From Candidatus Nanopelagicus abundans (GTDB taxonomy: Bacteria; Actinomycetota; Actinomycetes; Nanopelagicales; Nanopelagicaceae), in the NCBI RefSeq assembly GCF_002288305.1, contig NZ_CP016779.1, forward strand, positions 434,001 to 498,000: a stretch of 64,000 nt of DNA, read 5' to 3'. The notes under the pieces were generated by a model that searched no databases, was not told where the DNA came from, and saw only the letters and a list, made by a program, of their open reading frames with translations. Made by a program: the position numbers and the translations under genes. Of this stretch, positions 1-10,535 are shown in pieces; the stretch's first letter is position 1, and every line of letters begins with the position of its first letter.

Positions 1-1020
1 CTTGTAGTTGCTTACGCATTAACTGGCACGATGGATCATGATTTTGAAAATGATCCGATTGGTGTAGGTAGCGATGGTAAACCTGTATTTTTAAAAGATA
101 TTTGGCCAACAACAGCTGAGATTGATTCCGTGATCACATCTTCAATCTCCTCAGATATGTTTACAAAAGATTACGCCTCAGTTTTTGATGGCGATAAAAG
201 GTGGAAATCACTCGATACGCCGACAGGTAATACCTTTGAATGGGATAGTGCTTCAACATATGTTAGAAAGCCGCCTTACTTTGATGCCATGCCACGGAAT
301 CCAAAACCAGTAACAAATATTTCAGGTGCGCGTGTACTTGCAGTATTAGGTGATTCAGTGACAACTGATCACATATCTCCTGCTGGAAATATTAAAGTTG
401 ATTCACCAGCTGGAAAGTATTTAGCCGAACATAATATTGATCGAGCAGATTTTAACTCTTATGGATCAAGGCGTGGAAATCATGAGGTAATGATTAGAGG
501 TACTTTTGCCAATATTCGCCTTAAAAATCTTTTACTTGACGGAGTTGAAGGTGGATTTACTAAAAACTTCTTAGCAAATGGGGAGCAGACAACAATCTAT
601 GATGCTTCTCGGGCATACATTGCAGAAAATATTCCATTAGTAATTTTGGCAGGAAAAGAGTACGGCTCAGGATCATCCCGAGATTGGGCTGCAAAAGGAA
701 CTGCGCTACTAGGTGTTAGAGCAGTGATTGCAGAATCATTTGAAAGAATTCACCGATCTAATTTAATTGGCATGGGTGTATTGCCATTGCAATATTTAAA
801 TGGCGCCAATGCTTCCTCACTTGGATTAGATGGCAGTGAGATTTTCTCAATCACTGGTGTAGAAGAATTAAATAATGGACAAACGCCAAAAGAGGTGACG
901 GTCACAGCAGGGGATAAGAGCTTTAAAGTTAGCCTACGTATCGATACCCCAGGTGAGGCAGATTACTATCGCCACGGTGGAATCATGCAGTATGTATTAC
1001 GCTCACTTTTGAGTAAATAG
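1..1020 (+). CDS. acnA: Aconitate hydratase, C-terminal part (5' end outside window)
   Basis: The reading frame is open from base 1, so this is the last 339 codons of a longer gene. The product isomerises citrate and isocitrate in the TCA cycle. The opening residues [11 protein letters not shown] and the later blocks [23 protein letters not shown] and [16 protein letters not shown] are hallmarks of the AcnA swivel domain. The 4Fe-4S cysteines lie upstream of the window. It ends 36 nt before dxs, on the same strand. Family assignment is secure. Confidence 0.96.
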   Translation, partial: LVVAYALTGTMDHDFENDPIGVGSDGKPVFLKDIWPTTAEIDSVITSSISSDMFTKDYASVFDGDKRWKSLDTPTGNTFEWDSASTYVRKPPYFDAMPRNPKPVTNISGARVLAVLGDSVTTDHISPAGNIKVDSPAGKYLAEHNIDRADFNSYGSRRGNHEVMIRGTFANIRLKNLLLDGVEGGFTKNFLANGEQTTIYDASRAYIAENIPLVILAGKEYGSGSSRDWAAKGTALLGVRAVIAESFERIHRSNLIGMGVLPLQYLNGANASSLGLDGSEIFSITGVEELNNGQTPKEVTVTAGDKSFKVSLRIDTPGEADYYRHGGIMQYVLRSLLSK

Positions 1021-1044
1021 ATCGCTTTAATAAGTATCAGGCTT

Positions 1045-1050
1045 TAAACT
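1045..1050 (+). promoter_or_regulatory. -10 hexamer of dxs (leaderless)
   Basis: TAAACT lies exactly 6 nt before the dxs ATG. The same spacing recurs at about 20 genes here and predicts transcription starting at the A of the ATG. Confidence 0.6.
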
Positions 1051-1056
1051 ATCACC

Positions 1057-2991
1057 ATGCTTTCAGAGATTAAATCACCGGCTGATCTAAAAGGCTTATC
1101 AAATACACAATTAGATCAATTATCTACTGAGATTAGATCTTTTTTAATTGAGCAGGTATCAAAATCTGGCGGTCACTTAGGGCCAAACCTTGGTGTTGTT
1201 GAGTTAACAATCGCACTACATAGAATTTTTCAATCACCAAAGGATGTAATTGTCTTTGATACAGGTCATCAAAGTTATGTTCATAAGTTATTAACGGGGC
1301 GAATAGCTGGATTTGAAAAGCTGCGTCAACGCGGTGGATTAGCTGGATATCCAAATCGTAGTGAGAGTGAGCATGATGTTGTTGAGAATTCACATGCTTC
1401 AACCGCACTTTCTTGGAGTGATGGAATTGCAAAAGGATTTGCATTAACAAATCAGCATGATAGAACTGTAATTTGTGTAGTTGGTGATGGCGCTTTAACA
1501 GGTGGTATGAGTTGGGAAGCACTTAATAACATAGCGGCAAATAAAAAAGAAAAATTAGTAATAGTTGTAAATGATAATGAAAGATCCTATTCACCAACAA
1601 TTGGCGGCCTTGCTACATATTTATCAACTCTTCGAACAACTCGTGGTTATGAGAAGTTTTTAGATTGGGGTAAAGGTGTTTTAGAAAAAACACCGGTAGT
1701 AGGTCAACCAATTTATGAAACCCTACACGGAATGAAAAAAGGTATTAAAGATATTGTTGCACCACAAGGAATGTTTGAGGATTTAGGAATAAAGTATTTT
1801 GGACCAGTTGATGGCCATGATATCTCTGCGATCGAGCATGCATTGTTATCGGCTAAAGATTTTGGTGGTCCAGTACTCGTTCATGTTATTACTGAAAAAG
1901 GTAGAGGACATGCTCCAGCAGTTAATGATGAGGCTGAGAAATTTCATGCAGTTGGTGTAGTTGATGCTGAGACCGGACAACCACTTAGTAAAGCTGGCCA
2001 AAGTTGGACAAGTGTATTTTCAGATGAATTAGTAAAAATCGGTGCAAAACGTGGTGATGTTGTAGCTATTACCGCAGCCATGATGGGACCAACTGGCCTT
2101 GATAAATTTGAAAAAGCTTATCCAGATAGAACCTTTGATGTTGGAATTGCTGAACAACATGCAACAACAGCTGCTGCAGGTATGGCATATGCAGGCCTTC
2201 ATCCAGTAGTAGCTGTCTATTCAACATTTTTAAATAGAGCATTTGATCAACTTTTATTAGATGTGGCTCTTCATAAAGCAGGTGTGACATTTGTATTAGA
2301 TAGAGCGGGTATTACCGGAGATGATGGACCTTCACATAACGGTATTTGGGATCTAGCGCTAACTGGAATTGTGCCAACATTACATGTTGCTGCCCCTCGT
2401 GATGGTGAGCGAGTTAGAGAAACTCTTCGAGAAGCGTTAGATATAAGTAATGCACCAACTCTAATTAGATTTCCAAAGGGCGCCGTAAATCCAGATATTC
2501 CAGCATTTGAAAGAAGAGATGGCATTGATGTTTTATATCGAGGAGAGAGCGCTGATATTTTATTAGTAAGCATTGGAGCTTTTGCCCAAGTTGCAGTTGA
2601 TGCTGCAGCGCAGGCATATCGAGAAGGAGTAGGCGTTACTGTAATTGATCCAAGATGGGTTAAACCATTACCAAAATCTTTAGTAACAATGGCCCAGCGC
2701 TATAAGAAAGTAGTAGTAATTGAAGATGGCATTAAGCATGGTGGTATTGCCAGCACAATCTCTGAGTTATTTAGAGAATCTGCACTTCATGTGCCGGTTC
2801 ATTCAATTGGAGTGCCACTAGAATTTTTAGAACATGCTAAGAGAGCACAGATTTTAGAAGATTTAGGAATTACTGTTCAAAATATTACAAGATCACTTGT
2901 TACATGGAGTAGTGATGAGTTTTCAGTAGATACTAAGGAAGAGATGCCACTCCCTTTGGATGAAAACGAGCACCGCAAACCGCTTCGCTAA
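1057..2991 (+). CDS. dxs: 1-deoxy-D-xylulose-5-phosphate synthase
   Basis: This thiamine-diphosphate enzyme condenses pyruvate with glyceraldehyde 3-phosphate, the first step of the MEP isoprenoid pathway. It has 644 residues, the usual size. Visible signatures are [13 protein letters not shown] near the N terminus, the ThDP/Mg block [18 protein letters not shown], and the pyrimidine-domain motif [16 protein letters not shown]. The ATG is supported by TAAACT 6 nt upstream. Its last 59 bases overlap, tail to tail, the 3' end of the opposite fadB-like gene. Confidence 0.97.
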   Translation: MLSEIKSPADLKGLSNTQLDQLSTEIRSFLIEQVSKSGGHLGPNLGVVELTIALHRIFQSPKDVIVFDTGHQSYVHKLLTGRIAGFEKLRQRGGLAGYPNRSESEHDVVENSHASTALSWSDGIAKGFALTNQHDRTVICVVGDGALTGGMSWEALNNIAANKKEKLVIVVNDNERSYSPTIGGLATYLSTLRTTRGYEKFLDWGKGVLEKTPVVGQPIYETLHGMKKGIKDIVAPQGMFEDLGIKYFGPVDGHDISAIEHALLSAKDFGGPVLVHVITEKGRGHAPAVNDEAEKFHAVGVVDAETGQPLSKAGQSWTSVFSDELVKIGAKRGDVVAITAAMMGPTGLDKFEKAYPDRTFDVGIAEQHATTAAAGMAYAGLHPVVAVYSTFLNRAFDQLLLDVALHKAGVTFVLDRAGITGDDGPSHNGIWDLALTGIVPTLHVAAPRDGERVRETLREALDISNAPTLIRFPKGAVNPDIPAFERRDGIDVLYRGESADILLVSIGAFAQVAVDAAAQAYREGVGVTVIDPRWVKPLPKSLVTMAQRYKKVVVIEDGIKHGGIASTISELFRESALHVPVHSIGVPLEFLEHAKRAQILEDLGITVQNITRSLVTWSSDEFSVDTKEEMPLPLDENEHRKPLR

Positions 2992-5035
2992 TTCCTTCAC
3001 GATCTAAATAAGGAAGTATTCCGCCTAAATGCATTGGCCAACCTGAGCCGAGCAACATACAAATATCAATCTCTTGTGGAGTTGAAATAACACCTTCATC
3101 AAGCATCATCTTTGCTTCAGTTGCTATCGCCTCTAATGCTCGCCTTCTAACCTGCTCTGCCGTTGAAGCCTTCTCACCTTTTTCAAGTAGTGCAAGTGCT
3201 GCAGGGTTTACAGTGTTAATACCTTGCTCATTTTTAACATAGAAAGTTTTAACACCTTCTTTAACAAAGCGTTGCATTGTTGGTGAAACTTTGTAGCGAA
3301 CTCCTAAATTCTTATTTAGAGTTTGAGAAACATGCAGCGCTACTCCTGGTCCTACCAAGCCAAGTAATTCAAGTGAGGACATTGGAAAACCTAAAGGAGC
3401 CATCGCAGCATCTGCGACCTCATAGGCAGTTCCTTCATCCATTGCATCAGTAACTTCGCCCATAAATCTAGTTAGTAAGCGGTTAACTACAAATGCAGGT
3501 GCATCTTTAACAATAACCATAGTTTTCTTTAGATCTTTACCAATATTTATTGCAGTTGCAACAGTTGCATCATCTGTTTTAGATGTTCTAGCAACTTCAA
3601 GCAAAGGCATTACTGCCACTGGATTAAAGAAGTGAAAACCAACAACTCTTTCTGGATTCTTAAGTCCCTCACTCATAGCTTCAACTGAAAGGGATGAGGT
3701 ATTTGTTGCTAAAATACACTCTGGCGTAATAATCGCTTCTAGATCTTTAAAAAGCTTTTGCTTTAGAGATAGCTCTTCAAATATTGCCTCAAGAATAAAA
3801 TCTGCGTTAGCAAATACCTTCTGATCAACTGAGCCAGAGATATTACCTAGTAAGCGAGTTGCTGCCTCAGGATTTAATCTTTTCTTATCAACTAACTTTT
3901 GGATCTCATTTTTTATCCAAGCTAGACCCTTATCTACTCGCTCCTGATCTAAATCAGTAATTACTACTGGAACTTTTAAATTACGCAGCATAAGTAGGGC
4001 AAGCTGAGAGGCCATAAGACCAGCGCCAACCACACCAACTTTAGTAATTTTACGAGCAAGAGCAGGTTTAGGAGCACCCTCAACTTTTTTGCGTTTCTTC
4101 TGTATTAAATTAAATGCATAAAGTGAAGCACGTAGGCCATCACTCATTACTAAATCTGATAACACCTTTGTTTCAGCTGCGTATCCATCTCTTACCGTAT
4201 TTGTTTGCGCAGCTTTTATTAATTCAAGAGCGGCAAGGGGAGAAGGTATTTGTGCGCCGCTATATTTTTTAGCAACTGCAGCTTTTCCAGTGGCAATAGC
4301 TCTCTCAAAACCTGTGCTATCTTTACTAAAATCTTTGCGATCAATTTTCTTTTTCCCACTTAATATATCTGCTGCAAACTTAACAGAATGTTCAAGAAAA
4401 TCAGCTGGTTCATAAACCGCGTCGACCACACCGAGTGATAGGGCATCTTTAGCTTTTAACATGGTGTTGTTATTTAAAGCATTTAATATAATCACCTGAA
4501 CCGCATTTTCTGGACCAATAAGCTTTGGTAGCAGTGTTGCCCCACCCCATCCAGGAACTAATCCAAGGAAACACTCTGGTAGGCCAATAAAGGCAGTTGA
4601 AGCCAGAGTTCGGTAATGAGAGTTAAGACCAACTTCAAGGCCGCCACCTAGAGCTAAACCATTAATAAATGCAAAGGTTGGTTTCTTACTTTCATATAGT
4701 TTTAGAAAAACTTCATGACCAAGATCGCCAAAGGCGGTAGCAACTGATTTATCACTTACTGAGCCAACTCCTGATAGATCAGCACCTGCTGCAAATATAA
4801 ATGGCTTACCAGTTACTGCAATTGCAACTGCATCTGATTTCTTAGCTTGATCTATCGCAGCTGAAAGTGAATTAAGGGAAGCCGGACCAAATGTATTTGG
4901 GCGATTATGATCTGCCCCGTTATCTAAGGTAATTAAAGCTAATTCACCAGTATGACCAAATGGGCTCAATGAAACCATTCGCAGTATTGCATTTGTTACT
5001 ACCTCATCAGGAGCGCCCGCTAATACTTCAACCAC
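2933..5035 (-). CDS. fadB: Fatty-acid oxidation complex alpha subunit (enoyl-CoA hydratase/3-hydroxyacyl-CoA dehydrogenase)
   Basis: This bifunctional beta-oxidation enzyme has 700 residues. The N-terminal half is a crotonase domain: [11 protein letters not shown] forms the oxyanion region and [14 protein letters not shown] is the family block. The second half is an NAD-binding dehydrogenase: [15 protein letters not shown] is the Rossmann glycine motif and [17 protein letters not shown] holds the catalytic His-Phe-Phe-Asn-Pro. The GTG start overlaps the thiolase stop (TAGTG), so the two are translationally coupled. The 3' end overlaps dxs. Actinobacteria typically keep this gene with fadA near dxs and rnd. 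Confidence 0.94.
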   Translation of the reverse strand: MVEVLAGAPDEVVTNAILRMVSLSPFGHTGELALITLDNGADHNRPNTFGPASLNSLSAAIDQAKKSDAVAIAVTGKPFIFAAGADLSGVGSVSDKSVATAFGDLGHEVFLKLYESKKPTFAFINGLALGGGLEVGLNSHYRTLASTAFIGLPECFLGLVPGWGGATLLPKLIGPENAVQVIILNALNNNTMLKAKDALSLGVVDAVYEPADFLEHSVKFAADILSGKKKIDRKDFSKDSTGFERAIATGKAAVAKKYSGAQIPSPLAALELIKAAQTNTVRDGYAAETKVLSDLVMSDGLRASLYAFNLIQKKRKKVEGAPKPALARKITKVGVVGAGLMASQLALLMLRNLKVPVVITDLDQERVDKGLAWIKNEIQKLVDKKRLNPEAATRLLGNISGSVDQKVFANADFILEAIFEELSLKQKLFKDLEAIITPECILATNTSSLSVEAMSEGLKNPERVVGFHFFNPVAVMPLLEVARTSKTDDATVATAINIGKDLKKTMVIVKDAPAFVVNRLLTRFMGEVTDAMDEGTAYEVADAAMAPLGFPMSSLELLGLVGPGVALHVSQTLNKNLGVRYKVSPTMQRFVKEGVKTFYVKNEQGINTVNPAALALLEKGEKASTAEQVRRRALEAIATEAKMMLDEGVISTPQEIDICMLLGSGWPMHLGGILPYLDREGISEAVCGARFHPKGVASLP

Positions 5036-6240
5036 TACTTAGCACCTTTATAGTTTGGATTTTCCCAGATGATTGTGCCACCCATACCAAGACCGATACA
5101 CATTGTTGTAATGCCGTATCTAACCTCTGGGTGATCAGTAAAGGCGTTTGCTAAGTTAAGAATTAATCTCACTCCAGATGAAGCAAGTGGATGCCCAACT
5201 GCAATTGCCCCGCCATAGATATTTACTCGCTTATCATCATCGGCAATTCCAAAATGATCTAGAAATGAAAGTACTTGAATTGCAAATGCTTCATTGACTT
5301 CAAATAAACCAATATCAGAAATATCTAAGCCAGCTTTTTTAAGTGCTTTAATCGTGCTAGGCACTGGGCCGTATCCCATAATTTCTGGCTCAACTCCGGC
5401 AAATGCAAATGAAACTAATTTGGCTTTAATTGGCAGGTTTAATTCTTTAGCTTTACTCTCTGATGCCAAAATTGCAGCTGTTGCACCATCATTTAAACCA
5501 GCAGCATTTCCAGCTGTTACTCGACCAGCTGCGCGAAATGGTGTCTTAAGAGCGCCTAATGCTTCTAAAGTTGTTTGCGGCCTAGGTGGTTCATCAACTG
5601 TTGCCACACCCCAACCTAACTCAACAGTTCTAGTTGCAACTGGAATTAAATCAGGTTGAATCTTATTTGCAGCATATGCTGCAGCAGTTTTTTGCTGGGA
5701 GGCAAGAGCGTATTTATCTGCTCGATCTTTAGTTAGGTGTGGAAACTTGTCATGTAATCTTTCAGCAGTTGCGCCCATTTGCAGCGCATCAGTTTCAACA
5801 ATTCTCTCGGCTAAGTATCTTGGATTTGGATCCATGCCATCACCCATCGGATGATTTCCCATATGTTCAACACCGCCTGCAATTGCTAAATCATAAGCAC
5901 CCATATTTATGCCACCAGCAATTGTTGTTACTGCTGTTAACGCACCGGCACACCATCGATCAATTGAATATCCAGGTACTGATTTTGGAATACCAGCAAG
6001 GATTGAAACAGATCGACCAATATTCATTCCTTGATCACCAGTTTGGGTAGCGGCGGCAATTGCAACATCATCAATTTGATCAACTGGCAGATTTGGATTT
6101 CGCTCAAGTAGGCCGCGAAGGCAGCGAACCATAATGTCATCAGCTCTAGTGCCAGCATATAAAGAGCCAGCTTTACCAAATGGAGTTCTAACCGCATCTA
6201 CTAAAACCACATTGGTCTTTGCTGTAGCGCTTTTAATCAT
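5035..6240 (-). CDS. fadA: Acetyl-CoA C-acyltransferase (thiolase)
   Basis: The product performs thiolytic cleavage of 3-ketoacyl-CoA, the last step of beta-oxidation. It has 401 residues. The three catalytic elements are visible: the nucleophilic cysteine in DRWCAGALTAV, the histidine in GHPLASSGVRL, and the second cysteine in TMCIGLGMGGTIIWE. The ATG at 6240 follows a good AGGAG ribosome-binding site 7 nt upstream. It is first in a two-gene operon with fadB. A small inverted repeat lies just upstream at 6261-6280. Confidence 0.95.
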   Translation of the reverse strand: MIKSATAKTNVVLVDAVRTPFGKAGSLYAGTRADDIMVRCLRGLLERNPNLPVDQIDDVAIAAATQTGDQGMNIGRSVSILAGIPKSVPGYSIDRWCAGALTAVTTIAGGINMGAYDLAIAGGVEHMGNHPMGDGMDPNPRYLAERIVETDALQMGATAERLHDKFPHLTKDRADKYALASQQKTAAAYAANKIQPDLIPVATRTVELGWGVATVDEPPRPQTTLEALGALKTPFRAAGRVTAGNAAGLNDGATAAILASESKAKELNLPIKAKLVSFAFAGVEPEIMGYGPVPSTIKALKKAGLDISDIGLFEVNEAFAIQVLSFLDHFGIADDDKRVNIYGGAIAVGHPLASSGVRLILNLANAFTDHPEVRYGITTMCIGLGMGGTIIWENPNYKGAK

Positions 6241-6260
6241 TAAAGACTCCTAGCTAGATA

Positions 6261-6280
6261 AACCTAATAAGGCTTAGGTT
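6261..6280. repeat. Inverted repeat between efeU and fadA
   Basis: AACCTAA and TTAGGTT form a 7-bp perfect inverted repeat around a 6-nt centre. It is 31-50 nt past the efeU stop and 20-40 nt before the fadA start. It could be a weak terminator for efeU or an operator for fadAB. There is no strong T tract. Confidence 0.4.
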
Positions 6281-6310
6281 ACTAGCCAGTAATGATATTG
6301 GGTAGTGGGC

Positions 6311-7132
6311 TTACTTACTTACTAAAGTTTGAACTGTCCTAGCCGGGCGTGTGTATAGGCGTAAAACTAAGCCAAGGTAGGTGGCCCAAAGTGCTAGTTG
6401 CACCCAAGATGTGTTTACATCAAAGCCAACTGTGCCAGCTAGTAATGTGCCTGCAATTGAATCCTTTGCCATGACTGATGAGATATCCCAAGCGTATGAG
6501 CCATCACCAGGTAACCAGCCCAACTCCTGATACTCATGCACGCCATAGGAGAGAACTCCAGCTGCAACAATAATTAATGCCACACCTGTGATCTTAAAAA
6601 ACTTACTTAAATTTAACTTTATTGAGCGGTTATAGATTAAGTAACCAAGAATTACTGCAACTGCCAGACCTGCAACTAAGCCGATTGAGGCACCTGATGT
6701 AGCAGCGACAGTTTTAAAGTTTGTATAAACAAATAATGCGGTTTCAAGTCCCTCTCTAGCAACTGCAAAAAAAGCAGCAGCAGCGAGAGCTAATGGGCCA
6801 GCGCTAAGGGCAGTATCAACCTTGCCATGAAGATCATCTTTTAAGGTTCTAGCTACTCGCTTCATCCAAAAAACCATCCAGGTAACTAAACCAACTGCCA
6901 CAAAGGATGTAGTACCAGCGAAGAATTGTTCACCACGCTCTGATAATTCAGCTGAGGTAAAACTTAGAAAGCCGCCAAGTGCAAAACTTGCAGCGAGCGC
7001 AATACCGACGCCAGTCCAAATTGGAGTTAGAAGTTGGCGACGATCAGTCTTAACCACATAGGCAACTAGGATGCCGACAATTAATGCCGCCTCAAGTCCT
7101 TCGCGAAGTGCGATTAAAAAGGTACTTAACAT
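6311..7132 (-). CDS. efeU: FTR1-family high-affinity iron permease (EfeU type)
   Basis: A 273-residue polytopic membrane protein with about seven hydrophobic helices. It carries two copies of the FTR1 iron-binding motif, REGLEAALIVGI near residue 10 and REGLETALFVY in the middle. Iron uptake is the family role. No EfeO or EfeB partner is nearby, so it is a solo permease here. The ATG has TAGGCT 6 nt upstream, suggesting a leaderless transcript. A perfect 13-bp inverted repeat sits at about -25 to -56 and could be its operator. Confidence 0.92.
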   Translation of the reverse strand: MLSTFLIALREGLEAALIVGILVAYVVKTDRRQLLTPIWTGVGIALAASFALGGFLSFTSAELSERGEQFFAGTTSFVAVGLVTWMVFWMKRVARTLKDDLHGKVDTALSAGPLALAAAAFFAVAREGLETALFVYTNFKTVAATSGASIGLVAGLAVAVILGYLIYNRSIKLNLSKFFKITGVALIIVAAGVLSYGVHEYQELGWLPGDGSYAWDISSVMAKDSIAGTLLAGTVGFDVNTSWVQLALWATYLGLVLRLYTRPARTVQTLVSK

Positions 7133-7156
7133 GGCTTGAGCCTATGCCTAGGGTAG

Positions 7157-7188
7157 GGAATTACGCAACTTAAGTGTTGCGTAATTCC
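7157..7188. repeat. Perfect 13-bp inverted repeat upstream of efeU
   Basis: GGAATTACGCAAC (7157-7169) and GTTGCGTAATTCC (7176-7188) are perfect complements around a 6-nt centre. It lies 12 nt past the rnd stop and upstream of the efeU -10 at 7139-7144. No T run follows on either strand, so a metal-responsive operator is at least as likely as a terminator. Confidence 0.55.
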
Positions 7189-7199
7189 TGTGATAATCC

Positions 7200-8483
7200 T
7201 TACGCGCTCGCTTCAGCCTCAGATTCGCCCGCCGGGGGCTCAACAACTACCACCGGCTCAATCGCATCTAATTTAGCCGCTATTACAGGGCTAACCTGTT
7301 CAATCTGCCAGGGGCGTGCTCCCATTTGAGTTAATTGGGTAATCACAAAGCTTTCATATTCACTGCTACTAGAAGGTGGTTGCTGCCAGCATATCTTTTT
7401 TACCAATTCAGGAGTTACTAGGTTTTCAGTAGGGATTTGAATTTGTTTTGATAACTCAATTAGCGCTGCTCTAGCGTGAGTTAACCTGGCATATCCAAGT
7501 GGGTTCTTTTCCTTCCAAATCTTCATTGGCGGTAAATTCTCTGAAGCAACTCGAAATTCAGGTTGTTGATCAAGGGGCGTCTTTGGTGAGTCAGTTAAAA
7601 CCTTAAGCCAGGTATTAAATGGCGGTGATTCTAATTTAGTGCGCCAGCTAATTACCTTAGCAACAGCTTCAAGATTATCTGGCCTAATTATTGCAAGTTC
7701 AATAATTGCTAAATCTCCTAATACTCGACCGGGTGCTAGATCTATTTGCCTAGCTATTTCATCTCGGGCTAGCCATAAATCTCTAACAATTGTCATCGTC
7801 AATCTATCTCGAACCTTATGCATACCAGAGGTGCGCCGCCATCGATCAGCCTTTGGTTGATCTGAGAATTTGTAATCTTTATAGTTCTTTAATATTGATG
7901 TGAAATCCTGCTGGGCCCACTTTAATTTTTTTTGCTCAGTAAGTAAGTTCTCAACTGCATTTCGAATATCAAGTAAAATATCAACATCGAGAGCGGCATA
8001 GGTAATCCATTCAGGCTTTAATGGGCGAATAGACCAATCAACAGCTGAATGCTCTTTAGCAAGAGTTAGTTCTAATAAACTTTCTGCTAGTGCTCCTAAG
8101 CCAACTCTTTCACAACCTGCAATTCGTGCCCCTAATTCAGTATCAAATAGCAGTGTTGGCTTTAAACCAACCTCAATTAGGCATGGCAAATCTTGAGTAC
8201 TGGCATGAATTACCCACTCACAACTTGAAAACTGTTTATTAAATTTTTTCCATAATTTTGAATCTTTTAGGGGGATTGGATCTATTAAATGTAATCCACC
8301 GTCTTTGCGATAAATCTGAATTAAATAAGCTCGCTGGCTATATCGATAGCCAGATGCACGTTCGGCATCAATTGCAATTGGGCCATTACCCAGGGCTAAT
8401 TGATTAATTAATTCTTCAAAGCTACTTTCATCTTCTACAAGAGTAGACATAGCATTACGGGGTACTAGAAGTGGGGTACTCAT
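7200..8483 (-). CDS. rnd: Ribonuclease D-type 3'-5' exoribonuclease with HRDC domain
   Basis: A 427-residue DEDD exonuclease involved in tRNA and RNA 3'-end trimming. The N-terminal exonuclease domain shows AIDAERASGYRYSQRAYLIQ (the Exo I acidic pair), HASTQDLPCL (Exo II) and YAALDVDILLDI (Exo III). An HRDC-like helical domain follows at about residues 215-300. The acidic C-terminal tail is low complexity. The ATG at 8483 is preceded by an AGGA ribosome-binding site. It is 12 nt downstream of the DUF3000 gene on the same strand, the usual actinobacterial pairing. Confidence 0.93.
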   Translation of the reverse strand: MSTPLLVPRNAMSTLVEDESSFEELINQLALGNGPIAIDAERASGYRYSQRAYLIQIYRKDGGLHLIDPIPLKDSKLWKKFNKQFSSCEWVIHASTQDLPCLIEVGLKPTLLFDTELGARIAGCERVGLGALAESLLELTLAKEHSAVDWSIRPLKPEWITYAALDVDILLDIRNAVENLLTEQKKLKWAQQDFTSILKNYKDYKFSDQPKADRWRRTSGMHKVRDRLTMTIVRDLWLARDEIARQIDLAPGRVLGDLAIIELAIIRPDNLEAVAKVISWRTKLESPPFNTWLKVLTDSPKTPLDQQPEFRVASENLPPMKIWKEKNPLGYARLTHARAALIELSKQIQIPTENLVTPELVKKICWQQPPSSSSEYESFVITQLTQMGARPWQIEQVSPVIAAKLDAIEPVVVVEPPAGESEAEASA

Positions 8484-8495
8484 TTCCTACTTAGT

Positions 8496-9035
8496 CTAAC
8501 TATTACGAGCGATTGAACTAACACCTTGCGGGATTGGCTCAAGACCAGCTGCCATTGCAAGTAGTTCAAGCCAAGCATTTACATGAGATAGTAAATTTTC
8601 ACCATCAGTTGGTGTCCATGATGCACGAATTTCCATCTCAGAATCTTCTTCTCGATCAGCTAATGCACCAAAGGAGGCACTTGCAACTCTAGTTACCGTG
8701 CCACTTGGTGCACTAAATTCACAGTTATTTTTCTTAAGTGCTTCAAGTAACCAGGTCCAACCTATTTCAGGTAGTAATGGATCAGATGCCATCTCTAAAT
8801 CAATTGCAGATCTAGCAAAAGTTACACATCGCCATTGTCCACCCCAACCCTCTTGACCAGCAGGATCATGTAGTAAAACAAATCGACCGGTTGCAGCATC
8901 TTCTAAAACATCTGCAGTCATTGCTAATGCATGTGGTGCCAATTTTTGTGGAGCTGGCACAGCCTCAAGTGATATTTCACCCCGTGGCTTAAGTGCCAAT
9001 ATCGGCGCAGTTAATTGCTCAAAGCTTAATTTCAT
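8496..9035 (-). CDS. DUF3000 family protein
   Basis: A 179-residue soluble protein of the actinobacterial DUF3000 family. No catalytic motif is recognisable. Conserved-looking segments are LAPHALAMTADV, RFVLLHDPAGQEGWGG and the tryptophan-rich IGWTWLLEAL. It directly precedes rnd, an arrangement common in actinobacteria, so a role linked to RNA metabolism is only a guess from position. TATCCT lies 6 nt before the ATG, supporting this start. Confidence 0.85.
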   Translation of the reverse strand: MKLSFEQLTAPILALKPRGEISLEAVPAPQKLAPHALAMTADVLEDAATGRFVLLHDPAGQEGWGGQWRCVTFARSAIDLEMASDPLLPEIGWTWLLEALKKNNCEFSAPSGTVTRVASASFGALADREEDSEMEIRASWTPTDGENLLSHVNAWLELLAMAAGLEPIPQGVSSIARNS

Positions 9036-9128
9036 GGCTAAAGGATAAATTGGATATGGGGTAAGTAAGTGAAGGCGCGAGGAATTAGTGATAATTAAAA
9101 ACTCAGACCAGCGCGCTAGGCTTAACTT

Positions 9129-9968
9129 ATGGCCACAATTCTCGCTTTGTTCTCATCTTTGTTGTGGGGCAGCGCTGATTTCCTTGGCGGCAAATTAACT
9201 AAACGCCATCCAGCTTTGGCAGTTACAGCTGCATCGCAAAGTATTGGTTTAATAACTGGAATTTTAATTGTTGTAATTAGTTCATCTTGGCTATTGCCAA
9301 CTCTAAGTTGGGATAATTTTTTCCTACCCGGTGTATTAGCTGGCTTACTCGGATTTATTGGCTTAATAGCTTTTTATACTGGACTTGCAACTGGGCAAAT
9401 GGGCGTTGTTGCACCAATTAGCGCACTAAGTGTTTTAATTCCTTTAACAATTGCATTTATTAATGGCGAGAAGCCAAACACAATGCAGCTAAGCGGTATG
9501 AGTATTGCTTTAGTTGGCGCAGTTTTTGCAAGTGGGCCAGAAATAAAAGCTGGCATGACCATAAGGCCATTAGTTTATGCAGTCATTGCTGCCTTTGGAT
9601 TTGGTGGCGCAGTTGCTTTTATTGCCCAAGGATCAAGTTCAAGTGCAATTATGACCATGACAACTATGCGCTTTACTACTTTTATTGTCTCTTTATTTTT
9701 GCTTGCAAAATATAGAACTTTAGGAGGATTATCAAAGAAGAATGTTCCAATTTTAATTGTAATAGGCGCAGCAGATTTTATTGCAAATCTTTTCTTAGGG
9801 GTTGCAACTACTAAAGGTTTGGTCTCCTTAGCTGTTGTTTTAGGTTCGCTATATCCAATTGTTACTGCACTGTTAGCTTTTAAACTTCTACAGGAGCGTC
9901 TGCATAAAATTCAGTATGTAGGTATTGTTTTTGCAATAACTGGAGTAGCAGTAATAGCTGCTGGTTAA
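9129..9968 (+). CDS. EamA/DMT-superfamily transporter
   Basis: A 279-residue membrane protein with about ten hydrophobic helices and the duplicated EamA architecture. The N terminus ALFSSLLWGSADFLGGKLTK and the internal LGSLYPIVTALLAFKLLQER, with its helix-ending acidic/basic turn, are characteristic of metabolite exporters. The substrate cannot be told. The start is supported by TAGGCT 6 nt upstream. The last four bases overlap the convergent reductase gene. Confidence 0.88.
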   Translation: MATILALFSSLLWGSADFLGGKLTKRHPALAVTAASQSIGLITGILIVVISSSWLLPTLSWDNFFLPGVLAGLLGFIGLIAFYTGLATGQMGVVAPISALSVLIPLTIAFINGEKPNTMQLSGMSIALVGAVFASGPEIKAGMTIRPLVYAVIAAFGFGGAVAFIAQGSSSSAIMTMTTMRFTTFIVSLFLLAKYRTLGGLSKKNVPILIVIGAADFIANLFLGVATTKGLVSLAVVLGSLYPIVTALLAFKLLQERLHKIQYVGIVFAITGVAVIAAG

Positions 9969-10489
9969 ATTTTTTTATACCGTTCAAACTTAGTTTCTTC
10001 GATGATTTCTTGACTTACTAATTCAAAGTTAGCCACAAGGTGATCTACTGAAATTCTATTCTCGCCATCTTTGACTAAATTAGTGGTTAGATAAAGATGA
10101 TCAATTAAGCCTTGATCAATGAGTGATTGAAGCAACATGGGCCCTGCTTCAACTAGAACTTTTATAGCGGATGAGCTTTCTATTGGCGGAAAATTTTCAC
10201 TTATCTCCTTAAACAATTGCGCAGGAGTTAGTAAGAACTGCTTTGCTAATTGATTCTTTGGCTGCAATCTAACCTTGGTGTGGGTAAGAATATAAAGTGG
10301 GATAGGTGTGCGCTTATAAGGTTCGCGCCTGGCGGTATTGCCACCAATGATGATCAGATCAGATTCTTCTCGCAGCTGTTTAAATCGCTTTCGATCCTCA
10401 TCATTAGATAGCCCAATGGATGAACCAGCTACGGTGGTGGCTCCTGATTTACCCACGATCAAATTTGCGGTGGTTATTAAGGCTCTCAT
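9965..10489 (-). CDS. RibD C-terminal/dihydrofolate-reductase-like reductase
   Basis: A 174-residue protein related to the riboflavin-pathway pyrimidine reductase domain. It shows MRALITTANLIVGKSG at the start, DLIIIGGNTARREPY as the nucleotide-binding block, and VLVEAGPMLLQSLIDQGLID, which corresponds to the family EGGP region. It is short (homologues are usually 200-240 residues) and has no deaminase domain, so the substrate is uncertain. A true riboflavin role would need other rib genes, which are absent here. Confidence 0.82.
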   Translation of the reverse strand: MRALITTANLIVGKSGATTVAGSSIGLSNDEDRKRFKQLREESDLIIIGGNTARREPYKRTPIPLYILTHTKVRLQPKNQLAKQFLLTPAQLFKEISENFPPIESSSAIKVLVEAGPMLLQSLIDQGLIDHLYLTTNLVKDGENRISVDHLVANFELVSQEIIEETKFERYKKI

Positions 10490-10535
10490 AGGTAGCAGGT
10501 TAGCGAGTGTCAGTGCCTACTCCTACTCTTTTACT

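Noticed and set aside
1133-1522. Antisense open frames inside dxs, lpdA, qcrC and others
   Set aside because: They mirror codon bias of the sense genes, have low-complexity Leu/Gln/His-rich translations and no start signals.
6261-6280. DtxR/IdeR iron box near efeU
   Set aside because: The half-sites are in reversed order (AACCTAA then TTAGGTT) relative to the consensus, and the repeat is at the 3' side of efeU.
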